Shown one piece after another: positions 34,147-43,380 of a DNA stretch of 63,191 bases. Position 1 is the first letter of the stretch, and every line of letters starts with the position of its first letter. A program made the translations under genes and the position numbers. The stretch spans positions 1-63,191 of the forward strand of contig VGVR01000019.1 of NCBI GenBank assembly GCA_016873995.1, written 5' to 3'. The notes below the pieces were generated by a model. It did no database searches and was not told the DNA's origin. It saw only the letters and a program-made list of their open reading frames with translations. Source of the DNA: Gemmatimonadota bacterium (GTDB lineage Bacteria > Gemmatimonadota > Gemmatimonadetes > Longimicrobiales > Gaopeijiaceae).

Positions 34147-34707
34147 ATGCCCGCCATCGAGCTCAGTGCCCTGAGGTCCGACTCGCCGTCCGGCTATTCG
34201 TCCGGCTCGCCGTCGGACTCGCCATCCGACCGACCGTCGGGTCCGCCGAGCGATGAAGCGTCCGCCGACGTCTCCTGGATGTCGCGCGCCCTCGATCTCG
34301 CCCGCGCGGCCGCTACGCGCGGGGAGGTACCGGTCGGCGCCGTGATCGTCCGGGCGGGGCAGGTGCTCGGGGAAGGCCACAACCGCACCATCACCGACGC
34401 GGACCCGACCGCGCACGCCGAGGTCGTGGCGATCCGGCAGGCTGCCGCCGAGCTCGGCGATTGGCGTCTGATCGACTGCACCCTCTACGTGACCATCGAG
34501 CCCTGCTCGATGTGCGCGGGGGCGATCGTGCTCTCGCGCATCCCACGCGTGGTGTACGGCGCCCGCGACCCCAAGGCCGGCATGGTGGACTCGCTCGGCA
34601 ACCTGCTCCGCGACGTCCGGCTCAACCACCGCTGCGAGGTGACCGAGGGGGTGCTCGCGACCGAGTCATCGGAGCTGCTCCGCTCGTTCTTCCGGGAGCG
34701 CCGGTGA
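34147..34707 (+). CDS. tadA: tRNA-specific adenosine deaminase
   Basis: 186 residues. Zinc deaminase motifs: H90-A-E92 (TAHAEVVAIRQ) and P-C120-S-M-C123 (EPCSMCAGAIVLSRI), with VVYGARDPKAGMVDSLGNLL. It converts the wobble A34 of tRNA-Arg(ACG) to inosine. Residues 1-44 are an extra Ser/Pro/Asp tail made of SPSD-like repeats, encoded by DNA repeats (TCGCCGTCGGACTCGCC); the conserved core begins about WMSRALDLA, so true initiation near codon 45 is possible. It overlaps the next gene by 4 bases. Confidence 0.93.
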   Translation: MPAIELSALRSDSPSGYSSGSPSDSPSDRPSGPPSDEASADVSWMSRALDLARAAATRGEVPVGAVIVRAGQVLGEGHNRTITDADPTAHAEVVAIRQAAAELGDWRLIDCTLYVTIEPCSMCAGAIVLSRIPRVVYGARDPKAGMVDSLGNLLRDVRLNHRCEVTEGVLATESSELLRSFFRERR

Positions 34708-36113
34708 TCACGGGCCGAAGGTTTGCCGCCGCCTGTGCCGGCAGAGCGGTCGTCTGCTTGGCGCTCGGCGTCAGCGCTTGTACGCCCCTCGGCGTGACCG
34801 CCCCCGCGCCGCCGCGCGAGCCTGACGCCGCGCCCGCCGCGGCGCCCGCTTCCGCGCCGACCACCACCGGGGGCGCGCCCACCACGGCGGCCGGACGTCC
34901 CTCGGCACAGCCGTCCACGGAATCCTACTCCGCCGCGCGCCGCCTGCGTCCAGCGCGCGAGTTCGCGGAGGTGCGCGGCCTCTGGGTCGTGCGCTGGACC
35001 ATGACGAGCGAGGCGCAGGTGCGGAAGATGGTTGCGGACGCCGCCGCCGCTGGCTTCAACACGCTCATCGTGCAGGTGCGCGGGCGAGGCGACGCGTACT
35101 ACCGCTCGGCCATCGAGCCCCGCGCCGAAGGCGTGCAGGGGCCGCCCGAGTTCGATCCCCTCGCGGTCGCCATCGAAGAAGGGCATCGGCGCGGCCTCGC
35201 CGTGCACGCGTGGGTGAACATCCACCTGGTTTGGGGCCCCGCCGCCCCGCCCGTCAGCCCCGATCACCTGGTGCATGCCCACCCGGACTGGCTCGCGGTG
35301 CCGCGCCCATTGGCGCGTGAGCTGCACGGCGTCGACCCGCGCTCGCCGCGTTTCGTCGCGGCGCTGCGGCAGTACGCCGCAGATCGACCCGCGACGGTCG
35401 AGGGCATCTACACGAGCCCGTCGCACCCGGAGGTCCGGGCGCGCATCCGGCAGGTCTGGATGGACCTCGTCGAGCGCTACGACGTCGACGGCATGCACTT
35501 CGACTACATCCGCTATCCCTCCGCAGACTTCGACTACTCGGCGGGAGCGCTGGAGCGCTTCCGCGCCTGGGCGGGTCCGACGCTCCCCCCGAGCCGGATT
35601 GCCGAGCTCGACCGGGCGGCCCGGAGCGACCCCATCGCCTGGGCGAACGCGCTCCCCGAGGAGTGGGACGAGTTCCGTCGGGCGCAGATCACCAGTTTGG
35701 TGGCGGAGCTGTACCGCGAGGTGAAGGCTCGCCGCCCGCAGCTGGTGGTGTCAGCCGCCGTGGTGCCCGACCGCACGACTGCCCATACCATGCGCTTCCA
35801 GGAGTGGGACGAGTGGCTGGAGGATGGCATCCTCGACGTGGCCGTACCGATGGCCTATACCGCGGCCACCGACCAGTTCCGGGGGCAGGTGCGCTCAGCG
35901 CGGGTGGCCGCGGGCACCCGGGACCGGGTCTGGGCGGGCATCGGGGCGTACATGAACACCCCCAATGGCACGCTCGACAAGATCGACATCGCTCGGGCCG
36001 AGGACTCCGGGGGCGTGATCCTCTTCTCCTACGACTGGATCGTGAGCGAGGGGCAGGGGAGCGGGAGCGGACCTCTGCTGACGCAGCTCGGCAGGGAGCG
36101 CTTCGGTTCGTAA
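34704..36113 (+). CDS. Glycosyl-hydrolase-like 10 (GHL10/DUF187) lipoprotein
   Basis: 469 residues from GTG 34704, overlapping the tadA stop (GTGA). Lipobox LGVSAC with Cys26, then a 50-residue Ala/Pro/Thr linker. The GHL10 TIM-barrel begins at EVRGLWVVRWTMTSEAQVRKMVADAAAAGFNTLIVQVRGRGDAYY and continues with GLAVHAWVNIHLVWG, VERYDVDGMHFDYIRYPS, PQLVVSAAVVPD and DVAVPMAYT. The family is linked to cell-wall or exopolysaccharide hydrolysis; the acidic residues in DGMHFDYIRYP are candidate catalytic residues. Substrate unknown. Confidence 0.87.
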   Translation: MITGRRFAAACAGRAVVCLALGVSACTPLGVTAPAPPREPDAAPAAAPASAPTTTGGAPTTAAGRPSAQPSTESYSAARRLRPAREFAEVRGLWVVRWTMTSEAQVRKMVADAAAAGFNTLIVQVRGRGDAYYRSAIEPRAEGVQGPPEFDPLAVAIEEGHRRGLAVHAWVNIHLVWGPAAPPVSPDHLVHAHPDWLAVPRPLARELHGVDPRSPRFVAALRQYAADRPATVEGIYTSPSHPEVRARIRQVWMDLVERYDVDGMHFDYIRYPSADFDYSAGALERFRAWAGPTLPPSRIAELDRAARSDPIAWANALPEEWDEFRRAQITSLVAELYREVKARRPQLVVSAAVVPDRTTAHTMRFQEWDEWLEDGILDVAVPMAYTAATDQFRGQVRSARVAAGTRDRVWAGIGAYMNTPNGTLDKIDIARAEDSGGVILFSYDWIVSEGQGSGSGPLLTQLGRERFGS

Positions 36114-36133
36114 TCGGGGGGCCCCCGGCGCCC

Positions 36134-36157
36134 GGCGGTCGCCCAGAGCGGCCCGCC
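36134..36157 (+). promoter_or_regulatory. Small hairpin upstream of pyrR, weakly like a PyrR-binding loop
   Basis: GGCGG (36134-36138) and CCGCC (36153-36157) bracket a loop with CCCAGAGCGG. PyrR-binding loops carry a UCC-AGAGAGG core; this is only a partial match and there is no following terminator/anti-terminator pair that I can define. Confidence 0.2.
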
Positions 36158-36245
36158 CTTCGCGGCGTCGTCACGAGGCCGGGGCGTCGTTGACCGGACC
36201 TGCGTTCGCCCCGAACTTACCGCCGCTCACGCCTTCCCGGACCGC

Positions 36246-36806
36246 ATGCCCGCAAAGAAGCGCATCCACGTGATGGACGAGGCCGACGTGCGGCGTGAGA
36301 TCGCCCGTATGGCCCGTGAGATCGTGGAGTGCAACGGAGGCATCGCCGGGCTCGTCCTCATGGGCGTGCACCGCCGCGGCACGCAGATCGCCGACCTCCT
36401 GCTGAAGGAGATCGAGCAGATCGGAGGCGGGCCCGTCTCCTACGGGTCGATCGACATCACGCTCTACCGCGACGACCTCGGCACGATCGGCCCTCGGCCC
36501 GTGGTCGGCGAGTCGGAGCTCCCTGCGAGCGGCATCGACGGGCAGACGGTCGTGCTCGTGGACGACGTGGCCTACACGGGGCGCACCATGCGCGCCGCCA
36601 TCAACGAGTTGTCCGACTGGGGCCGGCCGCGCCGCATCCAGTTCTGCGTCCTCGTCGACCGCGGCGGGCGCGAGCTGCCCATCCAGCCCGACTTCGTCGG
36701 GCGCGCGGTGACGGTGGCGAAGGACCAGCGTGTGGAGGTGTACGTCCCGGAGCTGGACGGCAAACTCGGCGTCGAGCTCCGCACGGTGGAGCCCGAGGCG
36801 GCATGA
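36246..36806 (+). CDS. pyrR: Bifunctional pyr operon regulator / uracil phosphoribosyltransferase PyrR
   Basis: 186 residues. Type I phosphoribosyltransferase fold with the PRPP loop [13 protein letters not shown] at 102-114, [29 protein letters not shown], and the C-terminal [20 protein letters not shown]. In many bacteria PyrR binds pyr mRNA and attenuates transcription when UMP is high; it also makes UMP from uracil. It heads a pyrR-pyrB-pyrC cluster with 4-base overlaps, supporting a regulatory role here. A separate upp gene lies at 42524. Confidence 0.95.
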   Translation: MPAKKRIHVMDEADVRREIARMAREIVECNGGIAGLVLMGVHRRGTQIADLLLKEIEQIGGGPVSYGSIDITLYRDDLGTIGPRPVVGESELPASGIDGQTVVLVDDVAYTGRTMRAAINELSDWGRPRRIQFCVLVDRGGRELPIQPDFVGRAVTVAKDQRVEVYVPELDGKLGVELRTVEPEAA

Positions 36807-37777
36807 CGCCGACGCCCGCCGCCCTCGGAAAGGACCTGGTGGGCCTCCAATATCTGTCGGCCGATCAGCTTCGCACGATTCTCGACACCGCCGAACCGTT
36901 CAAGGAGATCTCCGAGCGGCGCATCAAGAAGGTCCCTGTGCTGCGCGGAAAGACGATCGTCAACCTCTTCTTCGAGGCCTCCACCCGCACGCGCATCTCC
37001 TTCGAGTTCGCGGAGAAGCGCTTGTCGGCGGATACAGTGAACATCGTCGCCGCGGGCTCGTCGATCTCGAAGGGCGAGACGCTGGTGGACACCGCGCGCA
37101 ACCTCGAGGCGATGCGCATCGATATGGTGGTGATGCGCCACCCCGCCTCGGGCGCGGCGCAGTTCCTGGCCGACCGAATTCCCTCGAACGTGGTGAACGC
37201 CGGCGACGGCCGTCACGAGCACCCGACGCAGGGGCTGCTCGACCTGCTCACCATCCGCGACCGCATGGGCAGGGTCGAGGGGCTCAAAGTGTGCATCGTC
37301 GGCGACATCCTGCACTCGCGCGTGGCGCGCTCGAACATCTATGGGCTGCTCACGCTCGGCGCCGAGGTCGCCGTGTGCGGGCCGCCCACGCTCATGCCAC
37401 CCGCGGTGCAGGAGCTCGGCGTACAGGTCTTCACGCGCGTCGAAGAAGCGATCGAGTGGTCCGACGTCCTCAACGTGCTCAGGCTCCAATTGGAGCGTAT
37501 GGAGGCCGGTTACGTGCCGAGCTTGCGGGAATACAACCGCATCTGGGGCGTGTCGAACGCGCGCCTGGAGGCGGCCAAGAAAGACCTCCTAGTGCTGCAC
37601 CCCGGTCCGATGAACCGCGGCGTGGAGATCGACTCGGACGTCGCCGACGGGCCGCGGTCGGTCATCCTCGACCAAGTCACGAATGGCGTCGCCGTCCGCA
37701 TGGCCGTGCTCTACCTGCTCGCCGGGGGCCAGCCCGAGAGGGCGGAAGCGGCCAAGCAGGGGGGAGGCGACGCGTGA
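36803..37777 (+). CDS. pyrB: Aspartate carbamoyltransferase catalytic chain
   Basis: 324 residues; ATG overlaps the pyrR stop (ATGA). Joins carbamoyl phosphate and aspartate in pyrimidine synthesis. Carbamoyl-phosphate site S60-T-R-T-R64, H140-P-T-Q143, and the aspartate site in [12 protein letters not shown]. No PyrI regulatory chain is encoded nearby, so it is probably a class B/C trimer-type enzyme, possibly in complex with the dihydroorotase encoded next. Confidence 0.95.
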   Translation: MTPTPAALGKDLVGLQYLSADQLRTILDTAEPFKEISERRIKKVPVLRGKTIVNLFFEASTRTRISFEFAEKRLSADTVNIVAAGSSISKGETLVDTARNLEAMRIDMVVMRHPASGAAQFLADRIPSNVVNAGDGRHEHPTQGLLDLLTIRDRMGRVEGLKVCIVGDILHSRVARSNIYGLLTLGAEVAVCGPPTLMPPAVQELGVQVFTRVEEAIEWSDVLNVLRLQLERMEAGYVPSLREYNRIWGVSNARLEAAKKDLLVLHPGPMNRGVEIDSDVADGPRSVILDQVTNGVAVRMAVLYLLAGGQPERAEAAKQGGGDA

Positions 37778-39093
37778 GCCGGTCGCTCCTCCTGCGGGGC
37801 GGGCGCGTGGTCGACCCTAGCCAGAAGCTCGACGCCAAGCGCGACGTGCTCCTCGTCGATGGCAAAGTCGCCACGGTGCGCGCCAAGCTCGACGCGCCCG
37901 AGAACGCCCGCGTGGTCGAGTGTGCGGGGCTGGTGGTGACGCCCGGCCTGATCGACGTACACGTCCACCTTCGCGAGCCGGGCGAAGAGCACAAGGAGAC
38001 GATCGCCACGGGCGCGGCCGCTGCCGCGGCGGGCGGGTTCACGGCCGTGTGCGCGATGCCCAACACCGATCCACCCATAGACGATCCGGCGGCGGTCGGG
38101 TTCGTCGCCGCCGAGGGACGCCGTGCCGGCTCGGCCCGCGTCTATCCCGTGGGGTGCATCTCCGCCGGACGCGACGGGAAGCGACTCGCGCTCATTGGCG
38201 AGATGGTGGAGGCGGGCGCCGTGGCCGTGACCGACGACGGCAACCCGGTGATGGACTCGGGCCTCATGCGCACCGCGCTCGAGTACGCGCTCGCGTTCGG
38301 GATCCCGGTGGCGGACCACCCCGAGGACCTCGGCCTCTCGCTCACCGGCCACATGAACGAGGGGATCGTGGCCACCCGGCTCGGTCTACCGGGCAAGCCG
38401 AACGCCGCCGAGGACATCCACATCGTGCGCGACCTGCTCCTCGCCGAGCTCACCGGCGGGCACATCCACCTCCAGCACGTGTCGACGCGCTTCGGGGTGG
38501 AGTCGATTCGGCAGGCCAAGGCGCGAGGCGTGCACGTCACCGCGGAGGCGACGCCGCACCACCTGGTGCTCACGCACGACGCGGTGATCGGGTACCGCAC
38601 CGACGCGAAGATGAATCCGCCGCTGCGCGCGGCCGAGGACATGGCGGCCGTGCGTGCGGGGCTGGCGGACGGCACGCTCGACTCGGTGGCCACCGACCAC
38701 GCGCCGCACCACTACGACGAGAAGGAGGCCGCGTTCGCGGAGGCCCCGAACGGTATCGTCGGGCTCGAGACCGCGCTGGGCATCATGCTCACGCGCGTGG
38801 TGGGGGAGGGCGTCATCGATCTCCCGACGTTGGTAGAGCGCATGAGCTGCGCGCCGGCCCGCGCGTTCAACCTGCCGGGTGGGACGCTCGCGGAGGGAAG
38901 TCCGGCGGACGTCACTGTCTTCGATCCGAAGGAGACCTGGGTGGTCGACCCTCGCGCATTCTTGTCGAAGAGCCGGAATACGCCGTTCACCGGCTGGGAA
39001 CTGACGGGACGGCCCAAGCTGACCGTCGTCGCCGGGCGGATCGTCTTCGGGGACGACGAAGCGCGGCCTCGTCGGCGGCGCGGGGAACGCTAG
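37774..39093 (+). CDS. pyrC: Dihydroorotase (class I)
   Basis: 439 residues from GTG 37774, overlapping the pyrB stop. Amidohydrolase metal site: H63-V-H65-[33 protein letters not shown] and [14 protein letters not shown] (the catalytic Asp). Class I dihydroorotases work with PyrB. Cyclises carbamoyl aspartate to dihydroorotate. A basic tail ([10 protein letters not shown]) ends the protein, and the stop overlaps the convergent rpsT stop by 4 bases. Confidence 0.95.
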   Translation: MSRSLLLRGGRVVDPSQKLDAKRDVLLVDGKVATVRAKLDAPENARVVECAGLVVTPGLIDVHVHLREPGEEHKETIATGAAAAAAGGFTAVCAMPNTDPPIDDPAAVGFVAAEGRRAGSARVYPVGCISAGRDGKRLALIGEMVEAGAVAVTDDGNPVMDSGLMRTALEYALAFGIPVADHPEDLGLSLTGHMNEGIVATRLGLPGKPNAAEDIHIVRDLLLAELTGGHIHLQHVSTRFGVESIRQAKARGVHVTAEATPHHLVLTHDAVIGYRTDAKMNPPLRAAEDMAAVRAGLADGTLDSVATDHAPHHYDEKEAAFAEAPNGIVGLETALGIMLTRVVGEGVIDLPTLVERMSCAPARAFNLPGGTLAEGSPADVTVFDPKETWVVDPRAFLSKSRNTPFTGWELTGRPKLTVVAGRIVFGDDEARPRRRRGER

Positions 39094-39359
39094 CGGACCA
39101 GCTGGCCCTTCAGTCCGCGCACGAACTTCGTCAGGCTGCTCTTCGTGTGCCCGACGCGGTTCGCAGGGATGAGGTTCTTGGTCGCGGCGCGGTCCAGGAG
39201 TGCCACGGCCTCGCGCAGGCGCGCTTCCCCCGCTTCGGCAGTCGTGGCGATGCGAACGTTCTTGATCGCCGTGCGGATGCGCGCGCGCTCCGCACGGTTC
39301 TTCCCGCGGGCGGCGGCGCTCAGCTGCATCCGCTTCTTGGCGCTCTTGAGATTCGGCAT
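39090..39359 (-). CDS. rpsT: 30S ribosomal protein S20
   Basis: 89 residues, very basic: MPNLKSAKKRMQLSAAARGKNRAERARIRTAIKNVR, the standard S20 start, and a helical remainder ending HTKSSLTKFVRGLKGQLV. It binds 16S rRNA. The gene is monocistronic, convergent with pyrC, with a leader that can form two mutually exclusive hairpins (39417-39453). Confidence 0.96.
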   Translation of the reverse strand: MPNLKSAKKRMQLSAAARGKNRAERARIRTAIKNVRIATTAEAGEARLREAVALLDRAATKNLIPANRVGHTKSSLTKFVRGLKGQLVR

Positions 39360-39416
39360 GGTGCTCTGGACCCGCTGGTTTACGCTGTTTTCGGGAGTAT
39401 GGAACCTGCAAACCTA

Positions 39417-39453
39417 GGGGAGGTGGCTCCCCCGATCAACGCCCTGGGGGGAG
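39417..39453 (-). promoter_or_regulatory. Two mutually exclusive hairpins between rpsT and the site-2 protease gene
   Basis: The central arm CTCCCCC (39427-39433) can pair with GGGGAG on its left (39417-39422) or GGGGGAG on its right (39447-39453), but not both. Read on the minus strand it is the rpsT leader. It is a switch-like arrangement; ligand and direction are not known. Confidence 0.35.
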
Positions 39454-39482
39454 CATAGGGTAGACCGCTAGTTTTTCTGCCC

Positions 39483-40142
39483 ATGCAGCTGCTCGAGCCC
39501 GCGATTCTCGTCGCCGTTCTCATCCTGTCCGTGGTCGTCCACGAGGTCGCCCACGCGTGGCAGGCCAAAAGGGAGGGAGACGACACCGCCGACCGGCTGG
39601 GGCGGATCACGCTGAACCCGATTCCGCACCTGGACCCCATCGGCTCCGTCGTCCTTCCGGCGCTGCTCGCCTGGCAGGGGGGCATGCTGTTCGGGTGGGC
39701 GAAGCCCGTGCCGGTGAACCCGATGAACTACCGCCAGTACGTTGCGGGAGACATTCGCGTATCGCTGGCGGGTATCGTCTCGAACATCGGGCTGGCGGTT
39801 TTGGCGACACTCGCGGCGGCGTTCCTGGAGAGGCTTCGCAGCATCGTGGGCCCGGTGGGCGGGGTAACCGACGTCGCGATCCTGACGCTCGACTACGCGA
39901 TCTACATCAATCTGATCCTCGCGTTCTTCAATCTGATTCCGATTCCGCCGCTCGACGGCTCGCACGTGGTCGCGCACGCGCTGCCCGGTGAGCTGGCGAC
40001 GAAGTACCGGCAGGTGGGGCAGTACGGACTCTTCATCGTCATGCTGCTGATCTTCGTCGCGCCCGGCTTCATGGACTTCTTCCTCACGCCGGTCACCGTG
40101 CTCCGCGGCTTCGCGGACCAGTTCATCCGCCTGTGGATCTGA
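39483..40142 (+). CDS. Site-2 protease family (M50) membrane metalloprotease
   Basis: 219 residues with about five transmembrane helices. Zinc motif H20-E-V-A-H24 in the first helix region and the third ligand in NLIPIPPLDGSHVV. It is the small PDZ-less group III type (YwhC-like). A TTTTT tract and ATG 39483 follow the rpsT leader. Substrate unknown; such proteases cleave transmembrane segments of anti-sigma factors or membrane proteins. It overlaps scpA by 10 bases, a common pairing in many genomes. Confidence 0.92.
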   Translation: MQLLEPAILVAVLILSVVVHEVAHAWQAKREGDDTADRLGRITLNPIPHLDPIGSVVLPALLAWQGGMLFGWAKPVPVNPMNYRQYVAGDIRVSLAGIVSNIGLAVLATLAAAFLERLRSIVGPVGGVTDVAILTLDYAIYINLILAFFNLIPIPPLDGSHVVAHALPGELATKYRQVGQYGLFIVMLLIFVAPGFMDFFLTPVTVLRGFADQFIRLWI

Positions 40143-40930
40143 CCGTCGTCGGGCGCGCCGAGCGCGAAGGCTTCCTGCTCGTCGAGATCGATCGCTTCCA
40201 GGGTCCGCTCGACCTGATGCTGCACCTGATTCGCACCCAGGACATCGACGTCTTCGACATCCCCATCTCGAAGATCACGGATCAGTTCCTGCAAGCCATC
40301 AAGGGCCTCGGTGCGGAGGACCTCGACGGCGCCGGCGAGTTCCTGGAGATGGCGGCTACGCTCATCCGCATCAAAGCGCAGATGCTGCTGCCGCGCCTCT
40401 CGGAGGAAGACGAGGAGGATCCGCGCGCCGAGCTCGTGCGCCGGCTGCTCGAGTACGAGCAGATTCGGGAGGTTACGCTGCGCATGCGCGTGGCCGAGGC
40501 CGATCGGGAGCGCCGCTTCGCCAAAGGGTACATCCCCGTGCGGCCCAAGGCGAACCTCGCGGACGTGCCCCTGGAGACGACGTGGGAGGAGGTCTTCGCG
40601 GCTGCACTGCGCGTGCAGCTGCCTCCGCCGCGCCACGTGGACCACCGGGTCACACAGCGCCCGGTGACCATGGAAGAGAAGGCGGTGCTCATCCTGCAGA
40701 AGCTCACCGAGGGCACACGCGTGCAGTTCAGCAAGCTGCTCGAGGGGTTCCGGGAGCGGAGCCACGGCGTGATGACGTTCCTCGCCGGACTCGAGCTGTC
40801 GCGCCGCCGGGTGCTCTTCCTGCGGCAGACGAAACCCTTCGCCGAGCTGTGGATGTACCGACGAGACGATGAATCGAGCGTCGCGCCCGAGCCCGACGCC
40901 CCGGAGCCAGGACTGGAGCAAGGAGCTTAG
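40133..40930 (+). CDS. scpA: Segregation and condensation protein A
   Basis: 265 residues, GTG start overlapping the protease stop. ScpA kleisin: FQGPLDLMLHLIRTQDIDVFDIPISKITDQFL (N-terminal Smc-neck domain), FLEMAATLIRIKAQMLLP, and the C-terminal winged helix FSKLLEGFRERSHGVMTFLAGLELSRRRVLFLRQTKPFAELWM. It bridges the Smc heads together with ScpB, encoded next. Confidence 0.95.
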   Translation: MDLTVVGRAEREGFLLVEIDRFQGPLDLMLHLIRTQDIDVFDIPISKITDQFLQAIKGLGAEDLDGAGEFLEMAATLIRIKAQMLLPRLSEEDEEDPRAELVRRLLEYEQIREVTLRMRVAEADRERRFAKGYIPVRPKANLADVPLETTWEEVFAAALRVQLPPPRHVDHRVTQRPVTMEEKAVLILQKLTEGTRVQFSKLLEGFRERSHGVMTFLAGLELSRRRVLFLRQTKPFAELWMYRRDDESSVAPEPDAPEPGLEQGA

Positions 40931-40932
40931 GC

Positions 40933-41751
40933 GTGAACGCCCAGCAGATCGTGGAGGCTGTCCTCTTCGCCGCGGATGCGCCGCTCACGCCGGGCGAGAT
41001 CGCCCGCGCGGACGAGTCGCTTGACGAGGATCAGGTCGAGGCGGCGCTGCAGCTGCTCAGGGCCGAGTACGACGACGCCGGCCGCGCTTTCCAGGTCGTG
41101 GAGCTCGCGGAGGGACATCAGATCCTCACGCGCGCGGAGTACGCGCCGTACCTCGAGCGCTTCGACAACGTGCCGCGGCCGTCGCGGCTGTCCGGGCCCT
41201 CGCTCGAGACGCTCGCCATCATCGCGTACCGCCAGCCCATTGGCCGCCTCGAGATCGAGTACGTGCGCGGTGTGGGCGCATCGGGCGTGATTCGCACGCT
41301 GCAGGAGCGCCGCCTGATCGACATCGTCGGGCGCTCGGAAGGGATCGGCCGGCCGCTCCTCTACGGAACGACCCGGCACTTCCTCGAGCACTTCGGGTTC
41401 CGCTCGCTCGAGGACCTGCCGCGGCCCGAGGAGCTCCCCATCGTGCTGCGCGAGCGCATTCCGCTCGGGGTCGAGGGCGAGGTGCTCGGGCTCCCCGGCT
41501 CGGAGCGCCGGATGGTCGACCCCGACCAGCGCACGCTGGACCTGCCGATCGCGGAGGTCCCTGTTGCGACCGCGGCTGAGGTCGAGGACGAGGCCGACGG
41601 CGGTGTTGACGACGACGGCGTGGTCGCCGTCGAGTCCGCGAGCGAGGACGACGTCGATCCGTTCGACGACGAGGATTCGTTCGACGACGACGACGACGCG
41701 ATCGACTCCTACTCGGACGACGACGAGGGAGAGATCGAGCCCCGCCGGTGA
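40933..41751 (+). CDS. scpB: Segregation and condensation protein B
   Basis: 272 residues. Twin winged helices: VEAVLFAADAPLTPGEIARA, LETLAIIAYRQPIGRLEIEYVRGVGASGVIRTLQERRLIDIVGRSEGIGRPLLYGTT, FLEHFGFRSLEDLP. Residues from about 205 are an acidic Asp/Glu-rich disordered tail (EDDVDPFDDEDSFDDDDD), longer than usual. It follows scpA by 2 bases and overlaps the next gene by 4 (GTGA). Confidence 0.95.
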   Translation: MNAQQIVEAVLFAADAPLTPGEIARADESLDEDQVEAALQLLRAEYDDAGRAFQVVELAEGHQILTRAEYAPYLERFDNVPRPSRLSGPSLETLAIIAYRQPIGRLEIEYVRGVGASGVIRTLQERRLIDIVGRSEGIGRPLLYGTTRHFLEHFGFRSLEDLPRPEELPIVLRERIPLGVEGEVLGLPGSERRMVDPDQRTLDLPIAEVPVATAAEVEDEADGGVDDDGVVAVESASEDDVDPFDDEDSFDDDDDAIDSYSDDDEGEIEPRR

Positions 41752-42509
41752 CCGCGAGGCGGCCCCGCGCCGACGCGCAATCGGCCGACGGCATCCGCAT
41801 CCAGAAGTACCTCTCGCGCGCTGGCCGCGCATCGCGCCGCGAGGCCGAGGCGCTCATGCAGTCGGGCCGGGTGCGCGTAAACGGCGTGGTGGTGACTGAG
41901 CTGGGGGTGCGCGTCGTGCCGGGTCGCGACGTCGTCGAGGTGGACGGCGAGCGCGTCGACGATCGCGGCGCTTCGGCGTCCACATGGATCATCTTCTTCA
42001 AGCCCGTCGGCGTGATCACCACGCGGCGCGATCCGCACGGCGGCGCCACCGTTTACGACGTGCTGCCCGAGGAGCTCCGCGCGCTCAAGTACGTGGGGCG
42101 GCTCGACAAGGACGCGGAGGGGCTCCTGCTGCTCACCGACGACGGGGACGCCGCCAACCGGCTCGCGCACCCGAGCGGGGAGGTGGAGCGCGAGTACTGG
42201 CTCGAGGTCGCGGGCACGGTGGGGAGGCCGGTGGTCCAGCAACTGCTCGCTGGCGTGGAGCTCGGGGATGGGCCGGCGCGGGCGAAGCGCGCCGCGGTGA
42301 TCGAAGCCGGACCGATCACCTCGACCATGACCGTCGTGCTCACCGAAGGGCGCAAGCGCGAGGTGCGTCGCATGATGAGCGCGGTGGGACACGCGGTGCT
42401 CAAGCTGCGGCGCGTCCGCTTCGGGTCCATTCGCCTGGGAAGTCTCGAGCCGGGCGGGTGGCGCGTGCTGACCGACGAGGAGCGGGCGAAGTTGCTCGCG
42501 GACACCTGA
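41748..42509 (+). CDS. Ribosomal large/small subunit pseudouridine synthase, RsuA/RluB family
   Basis: 253 residues, GTG start overlapping the scpB stop. N-terminal S4 RNA-binding domain (RIQKYLSRAGRASRREAEALMQSGRVRVNG), linker, then the catalytic domain with GRLDKDAEGLLLLTDDGD (catalytic Asp), FKPVGVITTRRDPHG and VLTEGRKREVRRMMSAVGH. The scpA-scpB-rluB order is widespread, which favours RluB (23S rRNA position 2605) over RsuA, but the exact target cannot be read from sequence. Confidence 0.92.
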   Translation: MTARRPRADAQSADGIRIQKYLSRAGRASRREAEALMQSGRVRVNGVVVTELGVRVVPGRDVVEVDGERVDDRGASASTWIIFFKPVGVITTRRDPHGGATVYDVLPEELRALKYVGRLDKDAEGLLLLTDDGDAANRLAHPSGEVEREYWLEVAGTVGRPVVQQLLAGVELGDGPARAKRAAVIEAGPITSTMTVVLTEGRKREVRRMMSAVGHAVLKLRRVRFGSIRLGSLEPGGWRVLTDEERAKLLADT

Positions 42510-42523
42510 ACGAGGAGCGATCC

Positions 42524-43162
42524 ATGGCGGACCTTGCCAACCTCACCGTGATCGATCACCCGCTCATTCGTCACAAGGTGCGGCTCCTTCGCGCCAAGAC
42601 CACGGAGAAGAAGCTCTTCTGCGAGCTCGTCGACGAGATCGCCATGCTCATGGCGTACGAGGTCACGCGCGACTTGGAGGAAGAGCCGGCAGTGGTCGAG
42701 ACGCCGCTCGAGCGCACGACCGGTCACCGCGTCGTCGGCGAGCGCATCGTGCTCGTGCCGATTCTGCGCGCTGGTCTAGGCCTCGTGGAGGGTGTGCTGC
42801 GCCTCATTCCGACCGCGCGGGTCGGGCACGTCGGCATGTCGAGGGACGAGGAATCACTCGAGCCCATCGAGTACTACTTCAAGGTGCCCGACGCACCCGA
42901 CGTGCGGCGATTCATCGTCCTTGACCCTATGCTGGCCACCGGCGGCTCCGCGGTCGCGTCCATCGCCGGACTCAAGCGCCGGGGTGCGAAGTCGATCAGC
43001 TTCATGTGCCTCGTCGCCACACCGCAGGGCGTAGGCGCGATCGCGCGTGAGCACCCCGACGTGCCCATCTTCGCGGCCGCGCTCGACCGGGAGCTGAACG
43101 CAGACGGATACATCGTGCCGGGGTTGGGGGATGCGGGGGACCGATTGTTCGGCACGACGTGA
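42524..43162 (+). CDS. upp: Uracil phosphoribosyltransferase
   Basis: 212 residues from ATG 42524 (GAGGAG upstream). Salvage of uracil with PRPP to UMP. HPLIRHKVRLLRAKTTEKKLFCELVDEIAMLMAYE, LVPILRAGLGLVEGVLRLIP, the PRPP loop LDPMLATGGSA and a uracil-binding C terminus (DRELNADGYIVPGLGDAGDRLFGT). The last gene of the scp operon, 14 bp from the pseudouridine synthase. Confidence 0.96.
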   Translation: MADLANLTVIDHPLIRHKVRLLRAKTTEKKLFCELVDEIAMLMAYEVTRDLEEEPAVVETPLERTTGHRVVGERIVLVPILRAGLGLVEGVLRLIPTARVGHVGMSRDEESLEPIEYYFKVPDAPDVRRFIVLDPMLATGGSAVASIAGLKRRGAKSISFMCLVATPQGVGAIAREHPDVPIFAAALDRELNADGYIVPGLGDAGDRLFGTT

Positions 43163-43220
43163 GCGGGGAGTCGGGGCGGCGGTGCCGAGCGCGCGCGACG
43201 CGGGCTATCTTCCCGGCGCA

Positions 43221-43294
43221 GGGCCCGTAGCTCAGCTGGTCAGAGCAGCCGACTCATAATCGGTAGGTCCCAGGTTCGAGCCCTGGCGGGCCCA
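43221..43294 (+). tRNA. tRNA with CAT anticodon (Met or Ile2)
   Basis: A 74-nt cloverleaf: acceptor GGGCCCG / CGGGCCC with discriminator A, D-arm GCTCAGCTGGTCAGAGC, anticodon arm GCCGA-CTCATAA-TCGGT (anticodon CAT), and T-arm CCAGG-TTCGAGC-CCTGG. No encoded CCA. It is an elongator tRNA; whether it carries Met or is a lysidine-modified tRNA-Ile2 cannot be settled by eye. Confidence 0.92.
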
Positions 43295-43380
43295 CTCTCC
43301 AAGCGGCACAAGGCTTTTCGGGGTCGCGGGCCATCGAAGACGGGCCGTTCTTCGGCTCCGGAGCGCGGCGGTCGTACCGC

